The position numbers and the translations under genes were made by a program. 64,000 nt of DNA from the NCBI RefSeq assembly GCF_025564065.1, contig NZ_JAMGZK010000053.1, positions 1 through 64,000 on the forward strand, read 5' to 3'. This document shows, in pieces, positions 1 through 9,563 of the stretch (positions within the stretch are counted from its first letter, which is position 1; each line of letters opens with the position of its first letter). Below the pieces are notes generated by a model. It saw only the letters and a program-made list of their open reading frames with translations. It was not told where the DNA came from and did not search any database. Source of the DNA: Silvania hatchlandensis. Its GTDB lineage: Bacteria > Pseudomonadota > Gammaproteobacteria > Enterobacterales > Enterobacteriaceae.

Positions 1-133
1 TATGGTGGTACAGCACAAAAGTGGGGGTGATCGACCTGAAAAGAAAGTCGATCACCATGGGTAAAGGATGTTAAAAAGTGTTCACCCTGTCCCCGAACAT
101 CTGTCTACCATGTCCCCGGACTGTACACCCACA
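1..133. mobile_element. Possible end of an insertion sequence (IS21-like?)
   Basis: The window opens with a non-coding stretch containing two related segments, TGTCCCCGAACATC near 99 and TGTCCCCGGACTGTACA near 113-129, preceded by a hairpin (GGTGATCGAC ... GTCGATCACC, 27-57). Multiple short terminal repeats ending in TGTACA are a habit of IS21-family ends. No transposase sequence lies in the window, so this is only a suggestion: the element would extend to the left of base 1. Confidence 0.3.
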
Positions 134-152
134 GGGAGAGGGGGCAAACATT

Positions 153-181
153 AAAAACAACAACCTTGGGTTGTTGTTTTG
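153..181 (-). terminator. Intrinsic terminator after the PhzF pair
   Basis: A 12-bp perfect stem (154-165 with 169-180) with a 3-base loop and A/T tracts on both sides lies just beyond the stop codon of the first PhzF gene. It can act in both directions. Confidence 0.7.
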
Positions 182-184
182 CTT

Positions 185-979
185 TTACCTGCGCAGGAAC
201 ACGGTGCCTTTCAGATACAGGGCTGCCTGGCCACCTATCAGTACCCGATCGCCCTTCAGCTCACAGCGCAGATCCCCGCCGCGGGCGGAGACCTGACGCG
301 CCTGCAGCCGGGTTTTACCCAGCTTTTCGCTCCAGTACGGGATCAGCATGCTGTGGGCGGAGCCGGTAACCGGATCTTCCGCTACTCCTTCACCCGGACA
401 GAAAAAGCGGCTGACGAAATCATCGTTATCTCCCGGGGCGGTCACGCAAACCATCTTACCCAGCGGCATCATCCCGTCGATGTCCGGCGTCAGGGCTTCA
501 ACCTGCTGCTGGTTTTCGAGCACCACCATGTAATCGCGCCCTGCCCGCACCTCTTTCGCCTCGCTGATGCCCAGGGTGCTGAACAATAGCTCAGGCGGGT
601 TATCGACCGCCTCGCAGCCCCAGGCCGGGAAGTTAAGCGTCAGCCAGTCGCCTTTGCGGGTGACCGTCAGGTCGCCGACAAAACGGGTGGAGAAGACAAT
701 CTCGGTCTGCGGATAGTCGAGATACTCAAAAATCACGTGCGCACTGGCAAGCGTAGCGTGACCGCAAAGGTTGATTTCATGCTGGGTAGTAAACCAGCGC
801 AGCTCGAAGCCCGCGTCAGTCCGCACGAAAAAAGCGGTTTCGGACTGGTTATGCTGCTGTGCCATTTTTAACAGGGTATCGTCCGGCAGCCAGTCTTCCA
901 GGGGACAAACGGCTGCCGGGTTACCACCAAACGCGCGATCGCTGAACGCATCGACAAGATAAAATGCAATTTCTTTCAT
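185..979 (-). CDS. PhzF family isomerase-like protein (copy 1)
   Basis: A 264-residue protein of the PhzF / YddE family, which share the diaminopimelate epimerase fold; PhzF itself isomerises a dihydro-hydroxyanthranilate in phenazine synthesis. The family signatures are visible: QHNQSETAFF with the putative catalytic Glu near residue 45, the CGHATLA segment near residue 75, and EDPVTGSAH in the C-terminal half. It is the downstream member of a tandem pair with 14 bp between the genes, and the two proteins are near-identical over long stretches (VDAFSD.AFGGNPAAVCPL). No phenazine genes are nearby, so the substrate is unknown. Confidence 0.85.
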   Translation of the reverse strand: MKEIAFYLVDAFSDRAFGGNPAAVCPLEDWLPDDTLLKMAQQHNQSETAFFVRTDAGFELRWFTTQHEINLCGHATLASAHVIFEYLDYPQTEIVFSTRFVGDLTVTRKGDWLTLNFPAWGCEAVDNPPELLFSTLGISEAKEVRAGRDYMVVLENQQQVEALTPDIDGMMPLGKMVCVTAPGDNDDFVSRFFCPGEGVAEDPVTGSAHSMLIPYWSEKLGKTRLQARQVSARGGDLRCELKGDRVLIGGQAALYLKGTVFLRR

Positions 980-993
980 TGTGTTAACCTTTT

Positions 994-1782
994 TTAGCGC
1001 AAAAACAGATGACCTTTCATATACAGCGAGGCTTTGCCACTCATCAATACCCGGTCGCCCTTCAGTTCACAACGAATATCGCCACCCCGGCGCGAAACCT
1101 GCCGGGCGAAAAGCGACGTTTTTCCCAGCTTTTCACTCCAGTAAGGAATGAGCATGGTATGCGCAGAGCCGGTGACCGGATCTTCCCACAGCGCCACGCC
1201 CGGTGAGAAAAAGCGGCTGACAAAATCGTACTTGCCGTCTGCGCGCGCGGTGATCGACACCTTATGTTCCCCCGGTGTCATGGCGTTGATATTTGGCGTC
1301 ACCGCCTCGACCTGCTGGCGATTTTCCAGCACCAGCATCCAGGCACGCCCTTTCCGGGCCTCCACATAGTGCTCGATCCCCAGCGCGCTCAGCATCTCTG
1401 CGGGCGGGGTCTGCGCCTCGGTGGGGCAGGCAGGAAAATCAAGCGTTAACCACTCCCCGTCGCGGCTGACCGTCAGCCTGCCGGATGCCGTATCAAAATG
1501 GATCCGGGCATCGGGGTAATCCAGTTCGTTAAACAGCACCCAGGCGGTAGCCAGAGTCGCGTGGCCGCAGAGGTTAACTTCACCGTGGGTGGTAAACCAG
1601 CGCAGCTCAATGCCCCCTTTGTGGCAAACAAAAAAGGCGGTCTCCGACTGGTTGTGCTGCTGCGTCATCTTTAACAGCGTATCGTCCGGCAACCATTCCG
1701 TCAGCGGGCACACCGCCGCCGGGTTGCCGCCAAATGCGCCGTCGCTGAATGCGTCCACCAGATAAAACTCACTTTCCTGCAT
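994..1782 (-). CDS. PhzF family isomerase-like protein (copy 2)
   Basis: A 262-residue paralogue of the neighbouring PhzF-family protein with the same motifs (QHNQSETAFF, CGHATLA, EDPVTGSAH). I chose the ATG at 1782 because the protein then begins MQESEFYLVDAF, matching the start of copy 1; the frame stays open up to 1824 but the extra residues look unlike the family. The two genes probably form one operon transcribed from the 1783-1958 gap, divergently from sotB. Substrate not predictable. Confidence 0.85.
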   Translation of the reverse strand: MQESEFYLVDAFSDGAFGGNPAAVCPLTEWLPDDTLLKMTQQHNQSETAFFVCHKGGIELRWFTTHGEVNLCGHATLATAWVLFNELDYPDARIHFDTASGRLTVSRDGEWLTLDFPACPTEAQTPPAEMLSALGIEHYVEARKGRAWMLVLENRQQVEAVTPNINAMTPGEHKVSITARADGKYDFVSRFFSPGVALWEDPVTGSAHTMLIPYWSEKLGKTSLFARQVSRRGGDIRCELKGDRVLMSGKASLYMKGHLFLR

Positions 1783-1958
1783 CGCCTTACCCACTGTTAA
1801 CCTAATGTTGCATTCTATATTCATGGAAAATAACGCCTTTCACCAGCCTTTACCTCAGCATTGAATTGAGATCTGCATCACAAAATGATTGTATTTTCAG
1901 CAGGGATGGTTTTAAGATCGCCCTCACCTCATTTATGTAACGATTCCCGGACATTTTT

Positions 1959-3155
1959 ATGACAACCAATACCGTTTCCCGCCGGGTCGCGTGGCTACGG
2001 GTGGTGACGCTCGCGATTGCGGCGTTTATCTTCAATACCACTGAATTTGTTCCCGTTGGCCTGCTCTCCGACATTGCGGCCAGCTTCCAGATGGAAACCG
2101 CGCAGGTGGGGATCATGCTGACCATCTACGCCTGGGTGGTGGCCTTGCTGTCGCTGCCGTTTATGCTGCTTACCAGCCAGGTTGAACGCCGCAAGCTGCT
2201 GATCGGGCTGTTTGTGCTGTTTATTGCCAGCCACGTGCTGTCATTTCTGGCGTGGAACTTCACGGTACTGGTGATAAGCCGGATCGGGATTGCCTTTGCG
2301 CACGCCATCTTCTGGTCGATTACCGCCTCACTGGCGATCCGCCTGGCCCCGGCCGGGAAACGCGCCCAGGCGCTGAGCCTGCTGGCCACCGGGACCGCGC
2401 TGGCGATGGTGCTCGGGCTGCCGCTGGGTCGTATTGTCGGGCAGTATTTCGGCTGGCGGACCACCTTTTTCATCATCGGCCTTGGAGCGCTGATCACCCT
2501 GCTGTGCCTGATCAAACTCCTGCCAAAATTACCGAGTGAACACTCCGGATCGCTAAAAAGCCTGCCGGTACTGTTCCGCCGTCCGGCGCTGATGAGCCTG
2601 TATCTGCTGACGGTCGTCGTGGTCACGGCGCACTACACCGCCTACAGCTACATCGAGCCGTTCGTGCAGACTATCGCCGGTTTTAGCGCCTCATTCGCTA
2701 CCGTTCTGCTGTTGCTACTGGGCGGCGCGGGTATTATCGGCAGCGTGCTGTTTGGTAAACTGGGCAACCGCCATGCCTCATTGCTGGTCAGCAGCGCCAT
2801 CGGTCTGCTGCTGGCGTGCCTGCTGTTGCTGCTGCCTGCGTCGGGCAGCGAGACCAACCTGGCCATCCTGAGCATCGTCTGGGGGGTGGCGATCATGATT
2901 ATCGGCCTCGGCATGCAGGTGAAAGTGCTGGCGCTGGCGCCTGATGCAACCGATGTAGCCATGTCGCTGTTTTCCGGGATATTTAATCTGGGGATTGGCG
3001 CAGGTGCGCTGCTGGGGAATCAGATAAGCCTGCATCTGTCGATGGCGTCGATTGGTTATCTGGGGGCGATCCCGGCGCTGGCGGCCTTGATCTGGTCGGT
3101 GCTGATCTTCCGCAAATGGCCTGTCACTCTGGAAGAACAGCCGCAAAACGGTTAG
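1959..3155 (+). CDS. sotB: Sugar efflux transporter SotB (MFS)
   Basis: A 398-residue inner-membrane protein with about 12 hydrophobic segments, of the major facilitator superfamily. Its sequence (for example [16 protein letters not shown], then [18 protein letters not shown]) matches E. coli SotB/YdeA, a proton-driven exporter of arabinose and IPTG. Its place beside marC and marRAB is the same as in E. coli. The gene converges on marC across a shared hairpin. Starting at 1959 gives the family length. Confidence 0.93.
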   Translation: MTTNTVSRRVAWLRVVTLAIAAFIFNTTEFVPVGLLSDIAASFQMETAQVGIMLTIYAWVVALLSLPFMLLTSQVERRKLLIGLFVLFIASHVLSFLAWNFTVLVISRIGIAFAHAIFWSITASLAIRLAPAGKRAQALSLLATGTALAMVLGLPLGRIVGQYFGWRTTFFIIGLGALITLLCLIKLLPKLPSEHSGSLKSLPVLFRRPALMSLYLLTVVVVTAHYTAYSYIEPFVQTIAGFSASFATVLLLLLGGAGIIGSVLFGKLGNRHASLLVSSAIGLLLACLLLLLPASGSETNLAILSIVWGVAIMIIGLGMQVKVLALAPDATDVAMSLFSGIFNLGIGAGALLGNQISLHLSMASIGYLGAIPALAALIWSVLIFRKWPVTLEEQPQNG

Positions 3156-3160
3156 CGCTG

Positions 3161-3189
3161 TGGCCGGGTGGTCGTGCGCCACCCGGCAC
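3161..3189. terminator. Shared hairpin between convergent sotB and marC
   Basis: GCCGGGTGG (3163-3171) pairs perfectly with CCACCCGGC (3179-3187) in the 39-bp gap between two convergent stop codons. There is no clear T-tract, so it may be an imperfect bidirectional terminator. Confidence 0.5.
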
Positions 3190-3194
3190 CGCGA

Positions 3195-3857
3195 TTACGG
3201 GTAGGTCTGGATAATTTCCAGCACGCCGTTAATGATAAACTGCACGCCCATACAGACCAGCAGGAAGCCCATCAGACGGGAGATAGCTTCGATACCGTCT
3301 TTACCCACCCAGCGCATAATCGCGCCAGAACTGCGCAGACAACCCCACAGGATCAGGCCGATAAGCGCGAAAATGAGCGGCGGAGCCACCATCACGACCC
3401 AGTCCGGGAAAGTAGAACCGGTGCGCACCGTGGAGGCGGAGCTGATGATCATCGCTATCGTCCCCGGCCCTGCCGTGCTCGGCATCGCCAGCGGCACAAA
3501 CGCGATATTCGGCGACTGTTTGTCCTGCTGATCCTCAAGTGCGTTTTTATCCGCAGGTTCGTGCGCCTTAGGCGCCGGGAACAGCATCCTGAAACCGATA
3601 AAGGCCACGATCAGCCCCCCGGCGATACGCAGACCGGGAATGGAGATCCCGAAGGTATTCATCACCAGCTGTCCGGCGTAATAGGCCACCATCATGATCG
3701 CAAAAACGTAAACAGAAGCCATTAAAGACTGCTGGTTACGCTCCTCCCGGTTCATATCACCGGCAAGGCCCAGAAAGAGTGCCACCGTCGTTAACGGGTT
3801 AGCCAGCGGCAGTAACACCACCAGCCCAAGGCCAATTGCTTGAAATAAATCCACCAT
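3195..3857 (-). CDS. marC: MarC family inner-membrane protein
   Basis: A 220-residue protein with about six hydrophobic segments, matching E. coli MarC (UPF0056). It lies divergent from marRAB as in E. coli. Despite the name, it is known in E. coli not to be required for multidrug resistance, and its function is unsettled. Its promoter must lie in the 3858-4000 region, back to back with the mar promoter. Confidence 0.93.
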   Translation of the reverse strand: MVDLFQAIGLGLVVLLPLANPLTTVALFLGLAGDMNREERNQQSLMASVYVFAIMMVAYYAGQLVMNTFGISIPGLRIAGGLIVAFIGFRMLFPAPKAHEPADKNALEDQQDKQSPNIAFVPLAMPSTAGPGTIAMIISSASTVRTGSTFPDWVVMVAPPLIFALIGLILWGCLRSSGAIMRWVGKDGIEAISRLMGFLLVCMGVQFIINGVLEIIQTYP

Positions 3858-4016
3858 GTTACGTCATCGTCCTTTATCAACATTTACCCCGGCAAGTATA
3901 CGGTGAAAATGGCTGGATCGACCACGCGCACATCGTAAGTAATATTTGCGCCCCGAAATCAATTATTCCAGGTTATGAATGAATAGCTAAAGACGGCAAA
4001 AAATGTGTCTGAATCG

Positions 4017-4035
4017 TTTTAGCAAAACGTGTCAT
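4017..4035 (-). promoter_or_regulatory. marbox upstream of the marRAB promoter
   Basis: The reverse strand reads ATGACACGTTTTGCTAAAA, a near match to the marbox consensus bound by MarA, SoxS and Rob (AYNGCACNNWNNRYYAAAY). It ends 16 bp before the -35 box, the place of the activating marbox in E. coli. MarA would therefore autoactivate the operon here. Confidence 0.8.
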
Positions 4036-4051
4036 AAGCTTATGCATTCAG

Positions 4052-4110
4052 TTGACTTATAGTTGCCTGAGCAATAATATCTGCCGCAACTAAACTACTT
4101 GCCAGGGCAA
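4052..4110 (+). promoter_or_regulatory. marRAB promoter and MarR operators (marO)
   Basis: The -35 TTGACT (4052-4057) and -10 TAATAT (4075-4080) are 17 bp apart. MarR site I, TTGCCTGAGCAA (4063-4074), fills the spacer and site II, TTGCCAGGGCAA (4099-4110), covers the ribosome-binding region just before the marR GTG. Both copies match the E. coli marO half-site pattern, so MarR autorepression is retained. Confidence 0.92.
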
Positions 4111-4115
4111 CCATT

Positions 4116-4550
4116 GTGACAAGCGCCAGTGACCTCTTCAACGATATTATTCCGCTGGGGCGCCTGATCTATATGGTTAACCAGAAAAAAGATCGCCTGC
4201 TCAATGACTATCTGTCACCGCTGGATATCACCGCAACCCAGTTCAAAGTGCTGTGTTCCGTGCGCTGCGAAGGGTGCATCACGCCGGGTGAGCTAAAGAA
4301 AATCTTATCTGTCGACCTGGGTGCGCTGACGCGCATGATGGATCGTCTGGTCTGTAAGGGATGGATTGAACGACGCCCTAATCCGAATGACAAACGCGGT
4401 GTGCTGGTGCAGTTAACCCGCGACGGCGCAGCCGTATGTGAACAATGTCATCAATTAGTCGGGCAAAAGCTGCACCAGGAACTAACAAAAAACTTAGCGG
4501 CGGATGAAGTGGCAACGCTTGAGCATTTGCTTAAGAAAATCCTGCCGTAA
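4116..4550 (+). CDS. marR: Transcriptional repressor MarR
   Basis: A 144-residue winged-helix repressor of marRAB, nearly identical to E. coli MarR (SPLDITATQFKVLCS, LSVDLGALTRMMDRLVCKG). Phenolic ligands such as salicylate, or oxidation of Cys80 in E. coli MarR, release it from DNA. The start is a GTG at 4116, as in E. coli, 5 bp after operator site II, which suggests that translation is also affected by bound MarR. No damaging change is evident, so the locus looks inducible rather than constitutive. Confidence 0.96.
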   Translation: MTSASDLFNDIIPLGRLIYMVNQKKDRLLNDYLSPLDITATQFKVLCSVRCEGCITPGELKKILSVDLGALTRMMDRLVCKGWIERRPNPNDKRGVLVQLTRDGAAVCEQCHQLVGQKLHQELTKNLAADEVATLEHLLKKILP

Positions 4551-4562
4551 ACAGAAAGAGGT

Positions 4563-4952
4563 ATGACGATGTCCAGACGCAATACTGACGCCATCACTAT
4601 TCATAGCATTTTGGGCTGGATCGAAGATAACCTGGAATCGCCGCTGTCACTTGAGAAAGTGTCCGAGCGTTCAGGTTACTCAAAATGGCACCTGCAACGG
4701 ATGTTTAAAAAAGAGACCGGTCATTCATTAGGTCAGTACATCCGCAGCCGTAAATTGACTGAAATCGCACAGAAGTTGAAGGAAAGCAACGAGCCGATCC
4801 TGTATCTGGCTGAGCGTTACGGGTTTGAATCGCAACAGACCCTGACCCGCACGTTCAAGAACTATTTCGACGTTCCACCGCATAAATATCGCATCACCAA
4901 TATGCGCGGTGAATCTCGTTATCTACTCCCTATCAACCACTGTAACTGCTAA
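4563..4952 (+). CDS. marA: Transcriptional activator MarA
   Basis: A 129-residue AraC/XylS-family activator with two helix-turn-helix motifs ([19 protein letters not shown] and [20 protein letters not shown]), essentially the E. coli MarA sequence. It binds marboxes as a monomer to raise acrAB, tolC and micF expression, and it controls its own operon. It starts 12 bp after marR, behind an AGAGG ribosome site. Confidence 0.96.
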   Translation: MTMSRRNTDAITIHSILGWIEDNLESPLSLEKVSERSGYSKWHLQRMFKKETGHSLGQYIRSRKLTEIAQKLKESNEPILYLAERYGFESQQTLTRTFKNYFDVPPHKYRITNMRGESRYLLPINHCNC

Positions 4953-4982
4953 ACGCCTGTATTAAGACGTATCGAGGAAATT

Positions 4983-5198
4983 ATGAAACTGTTCGCCTCC
5001 GCCGCCCTCGCCGCTCTGGTGCTGTTCTCCGGCCCGAGTTTTGCGGAGCAAACCCTGAACGCGACGCAGCAGACCAGCCACGACGCGACGTTCCTGCCAA
5101 CGGCCAACGGCCAGTCGCCTCATGATTTTAATCATATGGGCGCAGGCAGCGACAAATCCGACGAATTAGGCGTGCCCTATTACAACCAGGGCGCTTAA
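4983..5198 (+). CDS. marB: MarB, periplasmic protein of the mar operon
   Basis: A 71-residue protein with a typical signal peptide (MKLFASAALAALVLFSGPSFA, 21 residues) followed by a short hydrophilic tail. It is the third gene of marRAB, 30 bp after marA. In E. coli MarB is periplasmic and lowers marA expression by an unknown route. The conserved C-terminus (GVPYYNQGA) supports the call. Confidence 0.9.
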   Translation: MKLFASAALAALVLFSGPSFAEQTLNATQQTSHDATFLPTANGQSPHDFNHMGAGSDKSDELGVPYYNQGA

Positions 5199-5206
5199 TT
5201 TGTATT

Positions 5207-5231
5207 GCCCCGCCTGTGCGGGGCTTTTTTT
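5207..5231 (+). terminator. marRAB terminator
   Basis: GCCCCGC (5207-5213), loop CTGT, GCGGGGC (5218-5224), then seven Ts. It lies 8 bp after the marB stop and touches the 3' end of eamA on the other strand. Confidence 0.93.
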
Positions 5232-6129
5232 AGCTTCTCGCCCGTGTCGACCGACGCAGTCGCAAACCAAAGACATTAATGTACAGCCCGGCCATCACCA
5301 GCAGCGCACCGAACAACTGTAGCGCGCCCAGCGTTTCACCAAGCAGCAGCGCCGCACTGGCGATACCCACCACCGGCACCAGCAGCGATAGCGGCGCCAC
5401 CCGCCAGGTTTCGTAACGCCCCAGCAGCGAGCCCCAGATGCCGTAGCCAACAATCGTCGCGACAAACGCCAGGTAGACAAGTGAAAGAATGGTGGTCAGA
5501 TCGATGGCGACCAGGCTTTGCCACATCACCGATGGGCCATCCAGCAGCCACGAGGCGGCCATAAACGGCACAATCGGGATCAGCGCGCTCCACACCACCA
5601 GCGACATCACCGGCGGACGCGATTCCAACTGCATGATTTTTTTGTTGAAGATGTTGCCGCACGCCCAGCTGAACGCCGCCGCCAGGGTCAACATAAAGCC
5701 CAGCAGCGCAACGTGCTGCCCGTTGAGGCTGGCCTGCACCAGCACCAGCACGCCAAATACCGCAAGCGTAATCCCCACCAATTGTTTACCCTGCAGGCGT
5801 TCGCCAAACACCACCGCGCCCAGGATGATGGTGAAAAAGGCCTGCGCCTGCAGCACCAGCGAAGCCAGACCGGCAGGCATGCCAAAGTTAATGGCGCTAA
5901 ACAAAAAGGCAAACTGGCCAAAGCTGATGGTGAGACCGTAGCCCAGCAGCAGACGACACGGAATTTTCGGACGGGCAACAAAAAACAGCGCCGGGAAGGC
6001 CACCAGCAGAAAGCGTAAACCTGCCAGCATCAGCGGGGGCATATTGTGCAGTCCGACTTTAATCACCACAAAATTCAGCCCCCATACCACCACTACCAGC
6101 AACGCCAGTAGCCCGTCTTTGCGCGTCAT
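5230..6129 (-). CDS. eamA: EamA (YdeD), amino-acid metabolite exporter
   Basis: A 299-residue inner-membrane protein of the drug/metabolite transporter superfamily, with ten hydrophobic segments in two EamA repeats. It matches E. coli EamA, which exports O-acetylserine and cysteine. The frame is open to 6228, but the ATG at 6129 gives MTRKDGLLALLVVVVWGLNF, the conserved family start and the E. coli length. It converges on marB. Confidence 0.92.
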   Translation of the reverse strand: MTRKDGLLALLVVVVWGLNFVVIKVGLHNMPPLMLAGLRFLLVAFPALFFVARPKIPCRLLLGYGLTISFGQFAFLFSAINFGMPAGLASLVLQAQAFFTIILGAVVFGERLQGKQLVGITLAVFGVLVLVQASLNGQHVALLGFMLTLAAAFSWACGNIFNKKIMQLESRPPVMSLVVWSALIPIVPFMAASWLLDGPSVMWQSLVAIDLTTILSLVYLAFVATIVGYGIWGSLLGRYETWRVAPLSLLVPVVGIASAALLLGETLGALQLFGALLVMAGLYINVFGLRLRRSTRARS

Positions 6130-6319
6130 ACCCTGCCCCTGTTTATTCAGTTTTTGTAAAGACTGTTCAAGGTAACGAAAAAAAACGCTCAGGAACAGAT
6201 CATTAATTCTGGCAGCCAGTGGAAGCACTTACGGATAAATTAGGTGCTATACAAGCCGCTTATGGCGTGATAATCCTGATAAGACATAACAAAAAATTCT
6301 CGTCATGTCGGGCAGGAAA

Positions 6320-7513
6320 ATGAACTTATCAATCAGGCGATCAACCTCCGCGCTGTTGGCGTCGTCGTTATTACTCACCATCGGGCGCGGCGCCACGCTG
6401 CCATTTATGACCATCTACCTGACGCGCGTCTACAACATGAGCGTGGCGAATATTGGTTATGCCCTGACAATTGCCCTGACTATCGGGGTCATTTTCAGCC
6501 TGGGCTTTGGCATTCTGGCCGATAAGTTCGATAAAAATCGCTATATGCTGATCGCCATTACGGCGGTTGCGCTGGGCTTTCTGACGATCCCGCTGGTGGA
6601 TAATGTTGTGCTGGTGGTGCTTGCCTTCTCCCTTATCAACTGCGCCTACTCGGTTTTCTCGACGGTACTTAAAGCCTGGTTTGCCGATGTGCTGAATCCG
6701 GCGGAAAAAGCGCGGATTTTCTCACTTAACTACAGCTTTTTGAACATTGGCTGGACCATCGGGCCGCCATTAAGCACCCTGCTGATGATGTACAGTTTGC
6801 AACTGCCTTTCTGGATGGCAGCCTTCTGCGCCGCGTTGCCACTGGTGTTAATTCAACGCTATGTGCAGAAAGGTATCGCAGCCGAGAGTGAGCAGGTCGC
6901 CGTGGCGTGGCAGCCGTCGGTGCTGCTGCGTGACCGGGCCTTGTTCTGGTATACGCTTTCCGGGCTGCTGGCCTCCTACGTGGGCGGGTCGTTTGCCAGC
7001 TGTATTTCTCAGTACGTGCTGGCAGCGGATTACGATAGCGATTTTGCCCAGAACGTGGTGGCGGTGGTGCTGCCGGTGAATGCGGCGATGGTGGTCACGC
7101 TGCAATACATTATTGGTCGAAAACTGTCGGCGCGAAATATTCGCCCGCTGATGACGCTGGGTACGGTGTTTTTCGTGCTCGGCCTGGCGGGATTCATGTT
7201 CTCCGGGGAGAATCTTCTGTATTGGGGACTGGCAGCGGCGGTGTTTACCGTGGGTGAGATAATTTATGCCCCGGGTGAATATATGCTGATCGACAACATC
7301 GCCCCGCCGGGAATGAAAGCGAGCTACTTCTCCGCCCAGGCGCTGGGCTGGCTGGGTGCAGCATTTAACCCGATGATCACCGGGCTTATCCTGACCCATC
7401 TTCCCCACTGGTCGCTGTTTGTGATTATGATGGTGGCTATCGTGGTGGCATGGCTGATGATCCTGCGCGGAATGAGCGTAAAAGCGTGGGGTGAGGCGCC
7501 AAAATTAGCCTGA
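6320..7513 (+). CDS. ydeE: YdeE, MFS transporter (dipeptide exporter)
   Basis: A 397-residue 12-segment MFS protein matching E. coli YdeE (start MNLSIRRSTSALLASSLLLT). E. coli YdeE was reported to export dipeptides. The ATG at 6320 has an AGGA site in front and matches the E. coli N-terminus; an upstream in-frame ATG at 6305 lacks one. Divergent from eamA as in E. coli. Confidence 0.9.
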   Translation: MNLSIRRSTSALLASSLLLTIGRGATLPFMTIYLTRVYNMSVANIGYALTIALTIGVIFSLGFGILADKFDKNRYMLIAITAVALGFLTIPLVDNVVLVVLAFSLINCAYSVFSTVLKAWFADVLNPAEKARIFSLNYSFLNIGWTIGPPLSTLLMMYSLQLPFWMAAFCAALPLVLIQRYVQKGIAAESEQVAVAWQPSVLLRDRALFWYTLSGLLASYVGGSFASCISQYVLAADYDSDFAQNVVAVVLPVNAAMVVTLQYIIGRKLSARNIRPLMTLGTVFFVLGLAGFMFSGENLLYWGLAAAVFTVGEIIYAPGEYMLIDNIAPPGMKASYFSAQALGWLGAAFNPMITGLILTHLPHWSLFVIMMVAIVVAWLMILRGMSVKAWGEAPKLA

Positions 7514-7535
7514 CGCCGTGCGGCATTGCAAGACG

Positions 7536-7574
7536 GCCTGATGCCCGCCCTCTCCCCGGGAGTGGGCATCAGGC
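7536..7574. terminator. Hairpin between convergent ydeE and zinT
   Basis: GCCTGATGCCC (7536-7546) pairs perfectly with GGGCATCAGGC (7564-7574) around a 17-base loop in the 67-bp gap. No T-tract follows, so it may protect mRNA ends rather than terminate. Confidence 0.5.
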
Positions 7575-7580
7575 TCTCTA

Positions 7581-8222
7581 TCAATGATGCAACATCTCGT
7601 CAACGACCTGCGCTTTATACATTTCGTTCGGGTAATAGGTCGGCCAGTTATCCATCTCTTTTAACAACGCCTCGTGGGAGGTGTTGCCCATAAAGATATG
7701 GAAATGGGCCGAGGCGCGCGGGCCGATGGTGTGGTCGCTGAACTGAACGAATTTCGGCGCTTTGCTGCTGGCGTCTTTACATTCGAACAGGTAGCGGACG
7801 CCCTTCTTGCCGGAGGTATAGGTCAGAATTTTGTAGCCGCTGTAGGCATACTGGCAGTTGCTCACGGCTTTACCGACATGGAATTCCATGACGTTATTCT
7901 CGATGCCGATGGTCTCGACATCCGTGGCGTAGCCCGTGCGGTAATAGGCTTTTACCTCGTCAAAAGATTGACTCTTATCTTTCTCGGCCTTCTTTTTAAA
8001 TACCGGATCCAGATCGCCGCTCAGTAAAAACGGATACACCGACTGCCAGACGCCATCCCAGTCGGACAACTTACGATCCTTGACGTCTTTATCTTCGAAC
8101 ACGCCGTTCGCCGCTTTTTGTTCCGCCTCGGTCATCTGATGGCCGTGGGAATGGGCGAACGCCTGGGCGCTGACCAGCAGCGCCCCCAGAGTCATTGCAA
8201 ATTTACCAATATGTCCAGCCAA
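7581..8222 (-). CDS. zinT: ZinT, periplasmic zinc-binding protein
   Basis: A 213-residue protein with an N-terminal signal peptide (cleavage probably after AQAFA) and a His-rich mature start (HSHGH). The rest matches E. coli ZinT/YodA ([21 protein letters not shown], then [19 protein letters not shown]), a lipocalin-like protein that passes Zn to ZnuA; His residues in the last segment bind metal. A Zur-type palindrome 33 bp upstream shows zinc-starvation control. Confidence 0.93.
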   Translation of the reverse strand: MAGHIGKFAMTLGALLVSAQAFAHSHGHQMTEAEQKAANGVFEDKDVKDRKLSDWDGVWQSVYPFLLSGDLDPVFKKKAEKDKSQSFDEVKAYYRTGYATDVETIGIENNVMEFHVGKAVSNCQYAYSGYKILTYTSGKKGVRYLFECKDASSKAPKFVQFSDHTIGPRASAHFHIFMGNTSHEALLKEMDNWPTYYPNEMYKAQVVDEMLHH

Positions 8223-8254
8223 AATAAGATCCTCACTCCGTTTTAGAGAGCGAG

Positions 8255-8273
8255 TATGTTATATTATAACATA
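8255..8273 (-). promoter_or_regulatory. Zur-type operator upstream of zinT
   Basis: TATGTTATATTATAACATA is a perfect 9+1+9 palindrome and closely resembles the E. coli Zur box (core ATGTTATAATATAACAT). Zur with zinc bound would repress zinT from here. Confidence 0.85.
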
Positions 8274-8289
8274 TCGTAAAACAAGCCCG

Positions 8290-9393
8290 TTACCATACTT
8301 CGCTGGCGATTTGGGTTACCAGACGAACTTTGTCCCACTGCTGGGCTTCCGTCAGGCTGTTGCCCTCTTCGGTAGAGGCAAAACCGCACTGCGGGCTCAG
8401 GCAGATCTGCGCTTTAGCCACGTACTTCGCCGCCTCTTCCAGACGGGCTTTTACCCCTTCCGGGTTCTCCAGCTCACCGCTTTTGGTGGTGATCAGCCCC
8501 AGCACCACCTGCTGCTTGCCCGGACGCACAAAGCGTAACGGCGCGAAATCCCCGCTGCGATCGTTGTCGTATTCCAGGAAGAACGCATCGACGTTAACGG
8601 TGCCAAACAGGATCTCAGCGACCGGCTCGTAACCCCCTTCGGAAATCCACGTCGAACGGAAGTTACCGCGACAGACGTGCAGCCCGACCGTCAGATCGTC
8701 CGGCTTGCCTTCCAGCGCCTTATTCAGCACCTGGGCATAGGTGCGTGCCAGCTGGTCCGGGTCATCGCCACGCTCGCGGATCTGGCGGCGCTGATCGTCT
8801 GAGCACAGGTACGCCCAGACGGTGTCGTCCAGCTGCAGATTGCGGCAACCCGCCGCATAGAACGCGTGGATCGCATCGCGCCAGGTTTGCGCCAGGTCAT
8901 CGAAGTAGGCATCCAGCTCAGGATAGACCGTCAAATCGATATCTTTGCGCCCACCGCGAAAATGCAGCACGCTCGGGCTCGGAATGGTCATCTTCGCCTG
9001 CGCACTGCCGCTGATGCTTTGCAGGTAGCGGAAGTCATCCAGCATCGGATGGCTGCCGAACCCGAGCTTGCTGGTCACCCGCACACCGTGAGCTTTGGTC
9101 TGGACCCCGTTAAACTGGATACCCTGACTGGCGTCGTAGCGCTCCACACCCTGAAGCCCGTCGAAGAAATCAAAGTGCCACCAGGCGCGACGGAACTCCC
9201 CGTCGGTCACCACCTGCAGACCGCAGGCGCACTGTTGTTCAACCACATGGCGAATCGCCTCGTCTTCTACTGCACGCAGCTGGCGCGCGTCGATCTCGCC
9301 GCTGGCAAACTTCACTCGCGCCTGCTTGATGGCATCGGGACGTAAGAAACTGCCTACCACATCGGCGCGGTTCGGGGCGTGTTGTCGCTGCAT
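8290..9393 (-). CDS. MetE-like (cobalamin-independent methionine synthase family) protein
   Basis: A 367-residue single-domain protein similar to the C-terminal catalytic half of MetE and to Bacillus YxjG/YxjH. Zinc-ligand segments are visible: LHVCRGN in the middle and LSPQCGFAST near the C-terminus. It may methylate homocysteine or a related thiol; the natural methyl donor cannot be told. The ATG at 9393 has a strong AAGGAG site and gives MQRQHAPNRADVVGSFLRP; the frame continues to 9528 without such a site. Confidence 0.8.
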   Translation of the reverse strand: MQRQHAPNRADVVGSFLRPDAIKQARVKFASGEIDARQLRAVEDEAIRHVVEQQCACGLQVVTDGEFRRAWWHFDFFDGLQGVERYDASQGIQFNGVQTKAHGVRVTSKLGFGSHPMLDDFRYLQSISGSAQAKMTIPSPSVLHFRGGRKDIDLTVYPELDAYFDDLAQTWRDAIHAFYAAGCRNLQLDDTVWAYLCSDDQRRQIRERGDDPDQLARTYAQVLNKALEGKPDDLTVGLHVCRGNFRSTWISEGGYEPVAEILFGTVNVDAFFLEYDNDRSGDFAPLRFVRPGKQQVVLGLITTKSGELENPEGVKARLEEAAKYVAKAQICLSPQCGFASTEEGNSLTEAQQWDKVRLVTQIASEVW

Positions 9394-9563
9394 GCTTATC
9401 TCCTTTAACTGCCGGCAGATAATTGCCGACAGTGATAATTCATTATGTGAATTTTTAGACATCTGGATGGCTAAATGTCTAAAAAAGATGTCACAGCACC
9501 GCGCCGACGGCAAACGAGAAAAATTCATCTGTGTTGAAAAAAATTCATGATGCTGCGAAGGGG

